DNA of 20,805 nt from Acidobacteriaceae bacterium (GCA_009781125.1 WQYS01000009.1:1-20805); one strand, 5' to 3'. Positions 8,151 to 16,789 are shown, counted from the first letter of the stretch. The notes: generated by a model not told the origin, from the letters alone. Made by a program: numbers and translations.

Positions 8151-8423
8151 TGATTTAAGAATACCGAAACAGCACAAACTGCACTGCCACTTTATGGAAA
8201 GTAAATGTCTATTCATTTCAATTGGTTAAAGAATTTTTCATAGCTTTTGCTCTTGACAAGACTTTTCGCGGGGCACCGGAACTTTATAGGAATTGTCAAA
8301 CTGCATCTAATGGGACTCTGCCCGTGCAATGCAGGCAAAGAGACTTGCCGATAATCGAAAGAAACTGATAAAAATATGAAATCTTTCGATAGCGCCTGAT
8401 GTTCTTGAAACGAGGACGGAATC
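8144..8423. promoter_or_regulatory. Divergent control region between the cas operon and the permease
   Basis: This AT-rich stretch lies between two divergently transcribed units and must hold both promoters. For the cas side a weak candidate is TTGAAA (minus strand, 8221-8216) with CATAAA (8196-8191) at 19-bp spacing. For the permease side TTGCCG (8345-8350) is followed after 18 bp by TAAAAA (8369-8374). Neither is a strong consensus match. A TTGACA at 8253-8258 has no -10 at proper spacing. Confidence 0.4.
8354..8390. promoter_or_regulatory. 9-bp inverted repeat flanking the candidate permease -10 (possible operator)
   Basis: ATCGAAAGA (8354-8362) is repeated in inverse as TCTTTCGAT (8382-8390), separated by 19 AT-rich bases that contain the candidate -10 box. 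The half-site centres are 28 bp apart. The arrangement fits a two-site repressor operator or a 5' leader hairpin just ahead of the permease start at 8424. No regulator gene is adjacent. Confidence 0.45.
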
Positions 8424-9779
8424 GTGCAAACTGCCGCTGTGTCTCCTGAAGTAAGTTCCGCTCCAACGGGGCTGCGGCGCTCTCTCCGGCTATGGCATCT
8501 GGTTCTCTACGGCATCATCATCATCCAGCCCACGGCCCCGATGAGTATCTATGGCGTGGTCAGCAACGCCGCTCGCGGTCACGTGGTGACAACCGTCCTG
8601 ATCGCCATGGTCGCGATGCTGTTTACCGCAGTCAGTTATGGACGCATGGCGCGCGTGTATCCCAGCGCCGGTTCCGCCTTCACCTACGTGGCCCGCGAGG
8701 TGCATCCGTTCGGGGGATACGTCGTGGGCTGGTCCATGCTGATGGACTACATGCTTAACCCCATCATCTGCGCGATCTGGAGCGGTGTTGCGCTGCACAA
8801 CATCATTCCCGCAGTCCCCTACGCGGTATGGGTATTGGCTGTGGTGCTTGTGTTTACGGGATTGAACCTCAACGGCGTACAGGCTTCGGCGCGCGTCAAT
8901 GCCCTGCTCGCGCTTGGTATGAGCATTGTGGTAGTCATCTTTCTCGGCTTCGCTATCTACTACATCGCCACGGTGATGCGGCCCGTCGGCGGAGCGTGGC
9001 TACGCCCGTTTTACGATCCTGACACCTTCTCGCCGAGGTTGCTCTTCCATGGCACCTCTATCGCTGTGCTCACCTACATCGGCTTCGACGGCATCTCGAC
9101 CATGTCGGAAGAGGTGGAGAATCCGCGCCGCAACATTATGCTGGGAACCGTACTGACCTGCCTCGTCATCGGGGTGCTGTCGGCGATAGAGGTCTATGTG
9201 GCGCAACTCGTCTGGCCTGCGCGTGTGCCCTTCGCGCCGGAGATTCTCGACACCGCCTATGTGCATGTGGCGTTGCGTGTCGGCGGACGGTTTCTGTTCC
9301 TGTTGCTGAGCGGCACTCTGTTGGTGGCCAATATGGGGTCGGGCATCGCCGCGCAGTTCGGAGCGGCGCGGCTCCTCTACGGCATGGGCCGCGAAGACGC
9401 GCTGCCGCGCAGCTTCTTCGGCGTTACCAGCCGGCGCACGGCAATTCCACGCAATAACGTTCTGCTGCTCGGTGCGATCACTCTTGCCGGATGCTTTGCC
9501 TTGACCTTCGACCGTGGAGCGGAGTTGCTCAACTTCGGTGCTTTCATCGCTTTCATGGGCGTGAATCTTGCGGCGCTGCTGCACTATCGATTCCGTTCCA
9601 AAGAAAAAGTTTTTTTGCCTGGGGTAATTCCGCTGCTCGGTTTTCTGGTTTGCGCCTTCATCTGGCTGAACCTGTCGCATATGGCGCAACTGCTTGGCGT
9701 TGCGTGGATACTCGTTGGATTGCTGGTATACGTGCTGATGCGCCGCCGGACCAGGGATACGACTCTCTGGTCCGGATAA
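8424..9779 (+). CDS. APC-family amino acid/polyamine permease
   Basis: The 451-residue inner-membrane protein has about 12 hydrophobic segments. Family hallmarks are the N-terminal helix with GIIIIQPTAPMSIYG, the SYGRMARVYPSAGSAFTYV segment, and GFDGISTMSEEVENPRRN between helices, a conserved cytoplasmic loop of APC transporters. It imports amino acids or amines by proton symport, but the substrate cannot be read from sequence. It resembles putrescine/amino acid carriers of the PuuP/PlaP type in general layout only. The start is GTG with GAGGA 7 bases upstream. The next gene begins 68 bp downstream on the same strand and probably shares the transcript, suggesting the permease takes up a product or substrate of that hydrolase. 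Confidence 0.88.
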   Translation: MQTAAVSPEVSSAPTGLRRSLRLWHLVLYGIIIIQPTAPMSIYGVVSNAARGHVVTTVLIAMVAMLFTAVSYGRMARVYPSAGSAFTYVAREVHPFGGYVVGWSMLMDYMLNPIICAIWSGVALHNIIPAVPYAVWVLAVVLVFTGLNLNGVQASARVNALLALGMSIVVVIFLGFAIYYIATVMRPVGGAWLRPFYDPDTFSPRLLFHGTSIAVLTYIGFDGISTMSEEVENPRRNIMLGTVLTCLVIGVLSAIEVYVAQLVWPARVPFAPEILDTAYVHVALRVGGRFLFLLLSGTLLVANMGSGIAAQFGAARLLYGMGREDALPRSFFGVTSRRTAIPRNNVLLLGAITLAGCFALTFDRGAELLNFGAFIAFMGVNLAALLHYRFRSKEKVFLPGVIPLLGFLVCAFIWLNLSHMAQLLGVAWILVGLLVYVLMRRRTRDTTLWSG

Positions 9780-9847
9780 GCGCTGCAATTCCAGGCCGAA
9801 AGACCCTATAGCCCGCGATCAAACGCGGCATCGCAAGGAGGAATAGA

Positions 9848-11068
9848 ATGAGCACCCGCCGGGAATGTCTCACAGGAATCGGAGTGATGGCAGCCGCAGC
9901 TACCAATCCTCTCGCTGCTTTTGGAGCGGCTGAGGAAGGCCAGCCCGGTCAAGGCCATCCGGAGCCGCCATTGCGGCTGGCTGATTTCGAGCCCCGCAGC
10001 ATGCTCAAGGTGCCGGAGTCGCACGTTGCGCGCGCACGGTATCCCGTTATCGATATTCATACGCACATCACCATGTGTGCTCACGAGAAGAACGGCGTCG
10101 CGTTAGCCGCCGACCGTGTCTACATGGAATCGCCGCAAAAACTGCTGGCTGTCATGGACCGCAAAAACATTCGGAGCCTAGTGAACCTGACAGGCGGCTA
10201 CGGTCAGGGTCTCGCGGACACGATCGCGAAGTACGACCTTGCTTATCGCGACCGCTTCTTCACCTTCACCGAACCATGTTACGAGCACTGGCTGGAACCC
10301 AACTACCCCCAGATTCAGGCCGACGCCATCGCGCAGGCGCATCAACAGGGCGCTCGCGGACTGAAGCTGCTCAAGACACTCGGGCTTTATCTTCGCAAGG
10401 ACATCACAACAGGCCCTCTGGTCAGCATCGACGATCCGCGCTTCGACCCGATGTGGGACGCCTGCGCGCAGCATCATATGCCGGTTGCGATTCACGTAGC
10501 CGATCCGCTCGCCTTTTTCACTCCCACGGACCGCTTCAACGAACGTTACGAAGAGCTGAACCATCATCCCGACTGGTCGTTTCATGGGCGCGACTTCCCC
10601 AGCGTGAAACATCTGCTCGAAGCGCGCAACCGCGTCATTGCCCGGCATCCAGAGACTCGGTTCGTGACGTTGCACGCAGGCAACATCGCGGAAGACCTGG
10701 CCAACGTAGCCGAGAATCTTGATCTCTACCCGAATATGTGCGTCGATATTGCAGCTCGTATCGGAGAGCTTGGACGTCAGCCGCGCATGGCGCGTAAGTT
10801 TTTTGACAGGTATCAGGACCGGATTTTGTTCGGCACCGATGCTACGCCGAATGCCGATGAATTTCCGCAGCAACTGTTCGGCGACCTGCTTTACGAGATC
10901 TACTATCGCTTCCTCGAAACGGACGACGAGTACTTCGACTATGCGCCCGCAAAGGTTCCTCCGCAGGGAAGATGGCGTATTTACGGCATTAACCTGCCCG
11001 ATACGATTCTGCGCAAGGTCTATTTTGAAAATGCCGTTCGGGAACTGGGCCTGAGCGCGCACCTATAG
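9848..11068 (+). CDS. Exported metal-dependent amidohydrolase (amidohydrolase-2 family)
   Basis: The 406-residue protein carries an N-terminal export signal with a twin-arginine motif (STRRECLTG) and an Ala-rich stretch to about residue 28, so it is probably exported by Tat after folding. The mature part is a TIM-barrel hydrolase: HxH at His71/His73 (in DIHTHIT), Lys173 (in RGLKLLKTLG), His216 (in VAIHVADP), His276 (in VTLHAGN) and Asp331 (in LFGTDATP), the usual metal and catalytic set of the amidohydrolase-2 group. The reaction could be decarboxylation or hydrolysis of a small carboxylate or lactone; the substrate is unknown. An excellent AAGGAGGA precedes the ATG. It is placed directly behind an APC permease. 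Confidence 0.85.
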   Translation: MSTRRECLTGIGVMAAAATNPLAAFGAAEEGQPGQGHPEPPLRLADFEPRSMLKVPESHVARARYPVIDIHTHITMCAHEKNGVALAADRVYMESPQKLLAVMDRKNIRSLVNLTGGYGQGLADTIAKYDLAYRDRFFTFTEPCYEHWLEPNYPQIQADAIAQAHQQGARGLKLLKTLGLYLRKDITTGPLVSIDDPRFDPMWDACAQHHMPVAIHVADPLAFFTPTDRFNERYEELNHHPDWSFHGRDFPSVKHLLEARNRVIARHPETRFVTLHAGNIAEDLANVAENLDLYPNMCVDIAARIGELGRQPRMARKFFDRYQDRILFGTDATPNADEFPQQLFGDLLYEIYYRFLETDDEYFDYAPAKVPPQGRWRIYGINLPDTILRKVYFENAVRELGLSAHL

Positions 11069-11121
11069 CCATGGAACCATCCGAGAGACGCTGCGCCCAG
11101 ATCTCTACTCTCATGCATGAG

Positions 11122-11157
11122 AAAAGGATCGTCCCTGCGAGGCAGCAAGGACGATCC
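11122..11157 (-). terminator. Intrinsic terminator of the Ig-protein/OmpA operon
   Basis: Read on the minus strand, GGATCGTCC pairs with GGACGATCC in a 9-bp stem, with an inner CTGC/GCAG stem, followed at once by TTTT. It lies 32 bp beyond the OmpA-like stop. The same hairpin lacks a T-run in the plus direction, so it probably does not terminate the convergent amidohydrolase gene efficiently. Confidence 0.85.
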
Positions 11158-11188
11158 CGTACAACAACGTCTTATGAAGGACGGCAGG

Positions 11189-12607
11189 TTATGGCTCTCT
11201 GTAACGAAGGCCGATGACATCTCCGGCAATGAGAATATCCACGCGGCGGTTTTGCGCCCGTCCGGTAGCCGTCTCATTGCTGGTAACAGGAAAACGCTTG
11301 CCGTATCCGGCTGCCGTGATGTTTATGATGGGAAATCCTTTCTTCACCAGAAAGTCCCTTACTGCCTTGGCGCGGTTCTCGCTGAGCCGCTGGTTGGACG
11401 CATCGCTGCCCACCGAGTCGGTATGGCCTTCGATGTGAATCTCCACGCCAGGATACTGATCGAGAATGGTCGCGACTCTCGACAATACGCTTTGCGCCGT
11501 CGGAGTAAGGTCGTACTTGCCGGTATCGAACAACACGGAGTTCAGCGTGAGATTCAATCCACGAGCGCTCTCCGTTGTCTTATGAACCGCGTTCAACTGC
11601 GAACGAAGCTGCGCTCGGTGCTCGGCGGACTCATCCCGGGGCGGAGCAGGCGGCGGGGGTGGAGGCGGTGGCGGCGGCGGCGCCACCTCGCGCCGTGGAT
11701 GTGGACGGACGATAAAAGTGCCCGTGCAGTCATCGACCCGCGTATCGCCATTGACGAGGTGGCCAATGGTGGCAACGTAGGTGCCGCCGTCAAGGTCCGT
11801 GGTGTCAACCTCGGCGTTCTCCCGGTTGCTGGCAACCACGCCGCCTGTAGATAACCACCGGTAATCTACGCCAGGCACGAGGTTCAGCGCGCGCAGATGA
11901 ACCTGCTCGCCGACATTGACCGTGGCCGGAGTCACTGCGCATTGGATCACTGGCGGCGGTGGCGGCGCTACAGCGGCGACCGGCGCTACGACAACCGGCG
12001 CAGCGTGTCCGACGCTGCCAAAGCGGAAGTACAACCCTGCTGCCAGACGAAGATCGTTCTGGGAGTCTTTGACGAAATTCGTGCCCTTCGAGTAGAGCCA
12101 GTCGGCCTCGGCCAGCGTGAAGCCGAAGTGGCGCGTCGCGCGCAGAGTCACGCCAACGCCCGCTGTGCTGCCGAATACGACCGGATAGTTGGAGTAGGGC
12201 GAATAGCTGGAAGATATCTTCGACGCTCCAACCAGTCCCTGCAGATAGGGCGTCAATCTCGTATGATTTCTCATCGAGTAACGCCCGCCGAAGTGGAAGT
12301 TGTACAGGTTCAGGTCCATCGTCGGACCTGGAAGAGTGCTTGCCGTAATGTTGTTTGCCGTAGAGCCTGAAAAATCCGCCATCAGGCCCCAGTTCTTGTT
12401 CAGGTTGACTACGGCCTGGGCATTAGCGCCGTAGTACAGAGAGAAGTTGTTGGCGTTCACCACATTGGCGTACAGGTAGTTGTAGTTCGCCTGCAACTCC
12501 ACGCGCGGAGCCGCGTCCTCTGACTGCCCAGCCGTAGGAGCAGCCTGTCCATGCAACTGCACCGCCGCAAATAGAAACACTGCGAGGATAGACGTTCGTA
12601 TCGACAT
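11189..12607 (-). CDS. OmpA-like outer-membrane protein with Ig/PKD-type domain and poly-Pro linker
   Basis: The 472-residue protein has a signal peptide (1 to about 21), a predicted 8-stranded beta-barrel of about 160 residues (35-197) with aromatic strand ends (GLYFRFG), an Ig/PKD-like domain (about 220-301), a proline linker with 11 consecutive prolines at 310-320, and a C-terminal OmpA domain (about 350-462). The last has the peptidoglycan contacts Asp397 (in GHTDSVG) and Arg412 (in SENRAKAV). It anchors the outer membrane to the cell wall. Its ATG lies 9 bp after the stop of the giant Ig-like gene, and its GGAGA Shine-Dalgarno overlaps that stop, so the two are co-translated. The inserted domain and long Pro tract are unusual for classical OmpA. 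Confidence 0.9.
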   Translation of the reverse strand: MSIRTSILAVFLFAAVQLHGQAAPTAGQSEDAAPRVELQANYNYLYANVVNANNFSLYYGANAQAVVNLNKNWGLMADFSGSTANNITASTLPGPTMDLNLYNFHFGGRYSMRNHTRLTPYLQGLVGASKISSSYSPYSNYPVVFGSTAGVGVTLRATRHFGFTLAEADWLYSKGTNFVKDSQNDLRLAAGLYFRFGSVGHAAPVVVAPVAAVAPPPPPVIQCAVTPATVNVGEQVHLRALNLVPGVDYRWLSTGGVVASNRENAEVDTTDLDGGTYVATIGHLVNGDTRVDDCTGTFIVRPHPRREVAPPPPPPPPPPPAPPRDESAEHRAQLRSQLNAVHKTTESARGLNLTLNSVLFDTGKYDLTPTAQSVLSRVATILDQYPGVEIHIEGHTDSVGSDASNQRLSENRAKAVRDFLVKKGFPIINITAAGYGKRFPVTSNETATGRAQNRRVDILIAGDVIGLRYREP

Positions 12608-12616
12608 TGTTATCTC

Positions 12617-15600
12617 CTACTGAAGGTTCAAAGTAACGGTTTGCGGTGCGCTGTGAGAGATGTTCCCGGAGATTCCGGTCACAGTAAAGGTGTACGTCTG
12701 AGGCGTTACCCCGAAGTATCCTTTACCTTCTCCGCATCCGGTAACGCCGGTCACGGCGCACAGAGACAGCAGCGCCAGCACAGCCACGAGCGCGGTCTTC
12801 GGCAGAGAACGCCGGAACCTGCGCACGCCAAACAACGGCAGCAGCAGCAGGGCCAGCGCCGCATAGCCCGGCGCATGGGAAGACCTGTTGGACGCCGTGG
12901 TCTGCGCCGTCAGAATGGTGAGCGTGGCAGGCATTACGCCTCCGCCGGGAGTTACCGACTGAGGCGTAAAGACCGGCACCGCGCCCGCGGGAAGTCCCGT
13001 CTGGCCCGGAGCCGTCGTTATCTGAAGCGTCACCGGATTATTGAAGGCGCTGGTCACGTACCCTACGGCAATCTGATAGGTTGCCGCCGCACCCGGATGA
13101 ACCGTCTGCGTTGCCGCCGACGTCACGTTCACATCGAAGTCGCCTGCGACAGGCGGCGTCACCGTAGCGACGATCACCTGCACCGGGTTCGACGCTGCCG
13201 GAGCGTAGTTGGGATCATTCAACGACACCGCCGTCAGGGTGTGCGCGCCGATGTCGAGCAGAGGCGCGATGGCATTTGTATCAAACGTCGCCGTCGAGAC
13301 GCCGCCTGCCGTTTGCACCTGGACTGGCGTGCTGTTGAGCAGAATGCCGTTGTCAAGATAGAAGTTGACCTCGCCGCCCGGAACCGTGCTTGTGCTTCCG
13401 TACAGCGTAGCGATAACCTCTACGGCCCCGTTCGGAGCCACCGTCTGCGTCGTCGGAGTCAGCGTGATCGACACCGTTCCCTGCGTGATGGCTCCGACGA
13501 TGGCTGCCACCGGGTTCGAGGTTGCCGCGGCGTAGTTAGGATCGTCTCCGTCCGAAACCGCCGTGATGGTGTGCGAGCCGACGCCCAGAGGAGCGTTCGC
13601 CGCAACCGTACAGGGAGCCGTCGAGACGCCGCCGTTTGTCGCAACCGCAACCGACGCGCATCCAGCGATGGCCGTGGCCGAGCCGTCGGCATAGAAGCTG
13701 ACCTTGCCGCCGGGCGTCGCGCCGCTGCCGCTCAGAGTAGCCGTGAAGCTCAGGTCAGCGCCCGCGGCCACCGACTGCACCAGCGGAGTCAGCGCAATGG
13801 TAACGACCGGCTGCGCCGCCTCAGCGACCACCAGGGATACGGGATTCGAGGTCGTCGAAGCGTAGTTCGCGTCTCCGGAGGATACAGCCGAAATGGTGTA
13901 CGTCTCCACGCCCAGAGGAGCGACGGCGGTCGTACTACAGGGAGCCGTCGTGATACCGCTGGTTGTCGTGACCGGCTTCGCCGCGCAGCCGGGGATGGCG
14001 GTCAGGCTGCCGTCGGCATTGACGATGTAGAAATCGACCGTGCCGCCGGGAGGCGTCGTGCCGCTGCCGTGCAGGGTCGCAATCATGGATACGGCAGCGC
14101 TGGGAGCTACGGACTGCGCCAACGGAGTCAGCGTAATCGAGGCCACTCCCTGCGACGGCGTTCCGGCCTGTATGCCGATGGTGTTCGTCGCTCCGGGCGT
14201 GAAGTTCGGATCGCCCGGATAGGTCGCTGAGATGGAGTACTGTCCTGCCGCAAGGCTCTGCGCCGTGGACACCGTGCAGGCTGTCGCCGTGCAGTTTGCG
14301 GCATCTACAGCAACCGTGGCCAGGGGAACTCCGTTGTTATAGAAGGTGACCGGCGTGGTCGCGACCGGGCAGACTCCGTTCACGCATGGAATGGTCGCCG
14401 TAAAGGTGACCGTCGTGTTCGGATCCACCGGGTTGGTGGCGGCGTCGCTGGTCAGCGTAAGCAGCGGAGTCGTTGCCAGGACCGAGACGCCCGTGTTACC
14501 GTAGGCGCCGCTCTTATAGTTCGGATCGGATCCGCTGTAATAAGTGGCCTTGATCGCATGGTTTCCCCCGGCAAGATCGTTAACCGGAAGGGTTGCAACT
14601 CCAGCGGCATCCAAACCAACGTTGCCAAGGGGTGAGATGACCGTGCCCGAAACGGGGTCGACCTCCTCAAAGGTTACGCTTCCGGTCGGAACCAGACCGG
14701 CCTGGCCTGTCACAATGGCTTTGAGTTTAACCGTCGATCCCACCATAATCGTGGAGAAGTCCGGCGTAAGCGTCACCGTCGTATCAATCTGGCAGGTCAC
14801 CAGATACATTGCATTCGATGGATCCGGCGTAGCCGTCGAATAGAAGGCGTTGCCGGGGTAGCTGGCAACGACAGGATCGGTCGTCCCCGGACCCGCCGGG
14901 CATGGCGTCATAAAGGCAGCCGTAGAGACGGATTTGTTGACGGGAGTAAAACGATTCAGCGAAGATGCTGCCGGCGAATAGAACTCATCCAGTCCGTCGT
15001 TGTTGAAGTCGCTAAAAAGCAAAGGCGCGCCAGTATCAATCGCCCATGAGTTGTAACCGCCAATCTGTATCTGACTCCAGAGAAAGGTATTGTTTCCAAG
15101 CACACTCTTGTTCTGCCATAAATAAGCCTGATTTCCCGCCAGAACCACCCAGCTGGGCACGCCGGTTCCAGTGAAGTCGCCAACCCCGATGCGAGTGGTG
15201 TTTCCGGTCCACGCCGTCTGTCCCGAGCCGGAGTAGCCTCCGATTCCGTTGCCGCGATAGGGAGAGAAGACATGACCGCTTCCATAGGTTCCGAGGATAT
15301 CGGTGTTGCCGTCGCCGTCGATATCGACGAAGACCAGCGGGCCTGTCCAGTCGAAGGTTCCGCCCATGGTGAACGTGCCGTCGCCATTACCGCCATAGAT
15401 CGCCGACGTGGTGCCCGAACTGCTGGAGACCGCCAGATTCAGCGCTCCGCCCTGCGGAGAGACCACCGTCGATGTATAGGTTCCGATGGCCATTCCGACA
15501 ACACCGGCAACCGTGGTCTGCCACGACTGCGTGAAGTTGCCGGCACCGTCGTTGGTAAAGGCCGTCACCAGGCCGGTAGCGTTATCGGCACAGACAAAAC

Positions 15601-16654
15601 CAAGATAGCTGTCCGTTTCGTTTGTAATGTTTCCAGCTACCAGCGCCGTGCCGCACTGAATAGGAATCGTAGTCCCCGTGGCGTGTATGGTTTTGTCGCC
15701 GAAGGTTCCATCGCCATTGCCGTGATACAAGGTTACATCGGTGGCGGTTGCAACCAGCAGGTCGAGCACTCCGTCACCGTCGAAGTCGCCAGCAACCATG
15801 TTGGTAATTCCTGGCTGGCATACAGACTGATTGGTGCCGCCATGGAGAGAAAGATTCCCGGGATTTCCGTTTCCGTTGGGTCCGTTGCCGTAAAGGACCG
15901 TAAATCCGCCTCCAGTCTCAGTACAGGATCCGTAAGCTCCGAAGTTAGCCCCAGCCGAATTTTGTGTTCCGTACGAGATCACCATGTCCTGATAACCATC
16001 GCCGTCCAGGTCCGCAATCACCATGGAAGGAGGAGTTACCCCCGACCACCAGCCCACGCCGCCACCCGAGTTCATCGTCGTCGAGGACACGGTATTGCCA
16101 GGACTCAAAGGCTGCGACCCTAACACGGCATTGGATACCGTATCCGTATAGGTGACAGGGCCAGTCGGGTTGGTAAGTCCATCTGCCGTAACCGTGTCGG
16201 TGAGCTGATACGCTCCCGGGCCTCCGGCTACGGATAAAACATGCGTCGTAGTGCCTATGGTAGAGATGACCGTCGGAATCGTCGTAACCGAAGAGGTCAG
16301 GACGGCATTTCCTGAGTACTGCGCATTGACGACGCTGGGCCAGCCTGGCGCGAACGCGCGACTCAGGGTGGCAACGCCGGAGCTATCAACCGGCACGCGG
16401 CCCAGCAGCATCGATCCGTTATAGAAGGATACAAAGCCCGTGATGGGAGATCCTCCTGAAACCTGGGCCGTCAACAGGATAGGCGTATTTTCCGGGGGTG
16501 CCGCTGTTGAGGCTGTTAGCGTAATCGTGCTGGCACTCTGGGCATAGGCAAGCGGCGTTATCAGAAACACAACTGCAAACGCCAATACGACCAGCGCCCA
16601 CAAGCCGCGGCGTCTGGCTTGCAGATTGGAGCAAGGTAATTCATGAGCGAACAT
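12617..16654 (-). CDS. Large secreted Ig-like repeat / FG-GAP protein with membrane-anchoring C-terminus
   Basis: Starting at the ATG at 16654 (GGAGG 6 bases upstream) the product has 1345 residues. A signal peptide (1 to about 39, ending AYAQS) is followed by an Ig-like repeat (40-125) and an FG-GAP/VCBS region with calcium-loop motifs, DLDGDG (about 215), DFDGDG (290), DIDGDG (444) and DFNNDG (549). Then come several bacterial Ig-like repeats (about 625-1165), three of which share the SITLTPxxQxVAP opening. A cell-surface or secreted adhesive role is likely. The end holds two hydrophobic segments (about 1262-1276 and 1288-1304) separated by RRFRR, then a conserved-looking Cys-Gly tail. Similar tails are, as far as I recall, common in Acidobacteriota Ig-repeat proteins. 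It is co-transcribed with the OmpA-like gene. An upstream TTG at 16789 was not used. Confidence 0.88.
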   Translation of the reverse strand: MFAHELPCSNLQARRRGLWALVVLAFAVVFLITPLAYAQSASTITLTASTAAPPENTPILLTAQVSGGSPITGFVSFYNGSMLLGRVPVDSSGVATLSRAFAPGWPSVVNAQYSGNAVLTSSVTTIPTVISTIGTTTHVLSVAGGPGAYQLTDTVTADGLTNPTGPVTYTDTVSNAVLGSQPLSPGNTVSSTTMNSGGGVGWWSGVTPPSMVIADLDGDGYQDMVISYGTQNSAGANFGAYGSCTETGGGFTVLYGNGPNGNGNPGNLSLHGGTNQSVCQPGITNMVAGDFDGDGVLDLLVATATDVTLYHGNGDGTFGDKTIHATGTTIPIQCGTALVAGNITNETDSYLGFVCADNATGLVTAFTNDGAGNFTQSWQTTVAGVVGMAIGTYTSTVVSPQGGALNLAVSSSSGTTSAIYGGNGDGTFTMGGTFDWTGPLVFVDIDGDGNTDILGTYGSGHVFSPYRGNGIGGYSGSGQTAWTGNTTRIGVGDFTGTGVPSWVVLAGNQAYLWQNKSVLGNNTFLWSQIQIGGYNSWAIDTGAPLLFSDFNNDGLDEFYSPAASSLNRFTPVNKSVSTAAFMTPCPAGPGTTDPVVASYPGNAFYSTATPDPSNAMYLVTCQIDTTVTLTPDFSTIMVGSTVKLKAIVTGQAGLVPTGSVTFEEVDPVSGTVISPLGNVGLDAAGVATLPVNDLAGGNHAIKATYYSGSDPNYKSGAYGNTGVSVLATTPLLTLTSDAATNPVDPNTTVTFTATIPCVNGVCPVATTPVTFYNNGVPLATVAVDAANCTATACTVSTAQSLAAGQYSISATYPGDPNFTPGATNTIGIQAGTPSQGVASITLTPLAQSVAPSAAVSMIATLHGSGTTPPGGTVDFYIVNADGSLTAIPGCAAKPVTTTSGITTAPCSTTAVAPLGVETYTISAVSSGDANYASTTSNPVSLVVAEAAQPVVTIALTPLVQSVAAGADLSFTATLSGSGATPGGKVSFYADGSATAIAGCASVAVATNGGVSTAPCTVAANAPLGVGSHTITAVSDGDDPNYAAATSNPVAAIVGAITQGTVSITLTPTTQTVAPNGAVEVIATLYGSTSTVPGGEVNFYLDNGILLNSTPVQVQTAGGVSTATFDTNAIAPLLDIGAHTLTAVSLNDPNYAPAASNPVQVIVATVTPPVAGDFDVNVTSAATQTVHPGAAATYQIAVGYVTSAFNNPVTLQITTAPGQTGLPAGAVPVFTPQSVTPGGGVMPATLTILTAQTTASNRSSHAPGYAALALLLLPLFGVRRFRRSLPKTALVAVLALLSLCAVTGVTGCGEGKGYFGVTPQTYTFTVTGISGNISHSAPQTVTLNLQ

Positions 16655-16660
16655 TAAAAT

Positions 16661-16665
16661 CCTCC
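16661..16665 (-). promoter_or_regulatory. Ribosome binding site that fixes the Ig-protein start
   Basis: GGAGG on the minus strand lies 6 bases before the ATG at 16654, whose product begins directly with a signal peptide. This favours that start over the in-frame TTG 135 bp further upstream. Confidence 0.75.
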
Positions 16666-16757
16666 AAAACTGAAGTCTCGCTCCATCCAAAGACACAGAT
16701 AGAACGGAACCTGCTGAACGGAAAAGCCCTGAAGTAATGCACTCAGGTAATAGCGCT

Positions 16758-16789
16758 ATTTTACGAAAAATTTGCAAAAAAGTTGTCAA
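16758..16789 (-). promoter_or_regulatory. Candidate promoter of the Ig-protein/OmpA operon
   Basis: On the minus strand a perfect TTGACA (16789-16784) is followed by TAAAAT (16763-16758), but the spacer is 20 bp, longer than the usual 17. A 12-bp perfect palindrome, AATAGCGCTATT at 16749-16760, overlaps the -10 box and could be an operator. The 5' leader to the start at 16654 would be about 100 bases. Confidence 0.35.

Noticed and set aside
8253..8288. TTGACA with TTTATA as a promoter for the permease
   Set aside because: The spacing is 24 bp, too long for a sigma-70-type promoter.
9000..9788. 262-codon minus-strand frame opposite the permease
   Set aside because: Polar low-complexity translation antisense to a clear membrane protein, with no plausible start signal.
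9813..9828. CCGCG/CGCGG hairpin between permease and hydrolase
   Set aside because: The 5-bp stem is too weak to call a terminator, and the strong downstream Shine-Dalgarno suggests a shared transcript.
12641..14230. 529-codon plus-strand open frame
   Set aside because: It is antisense to the Ig-protein gene, rich in Arg/Gly/His from repeat codons, with no domain pattern. It is a shadow of the GC-rich repeats.
16655..16789. TTG start extending the Ig protein by 45 residues
   Set aside because: It would begin within the candidate -35 box and place the signal peptide internally. The ATG at 16654 has a proper GGAGG.
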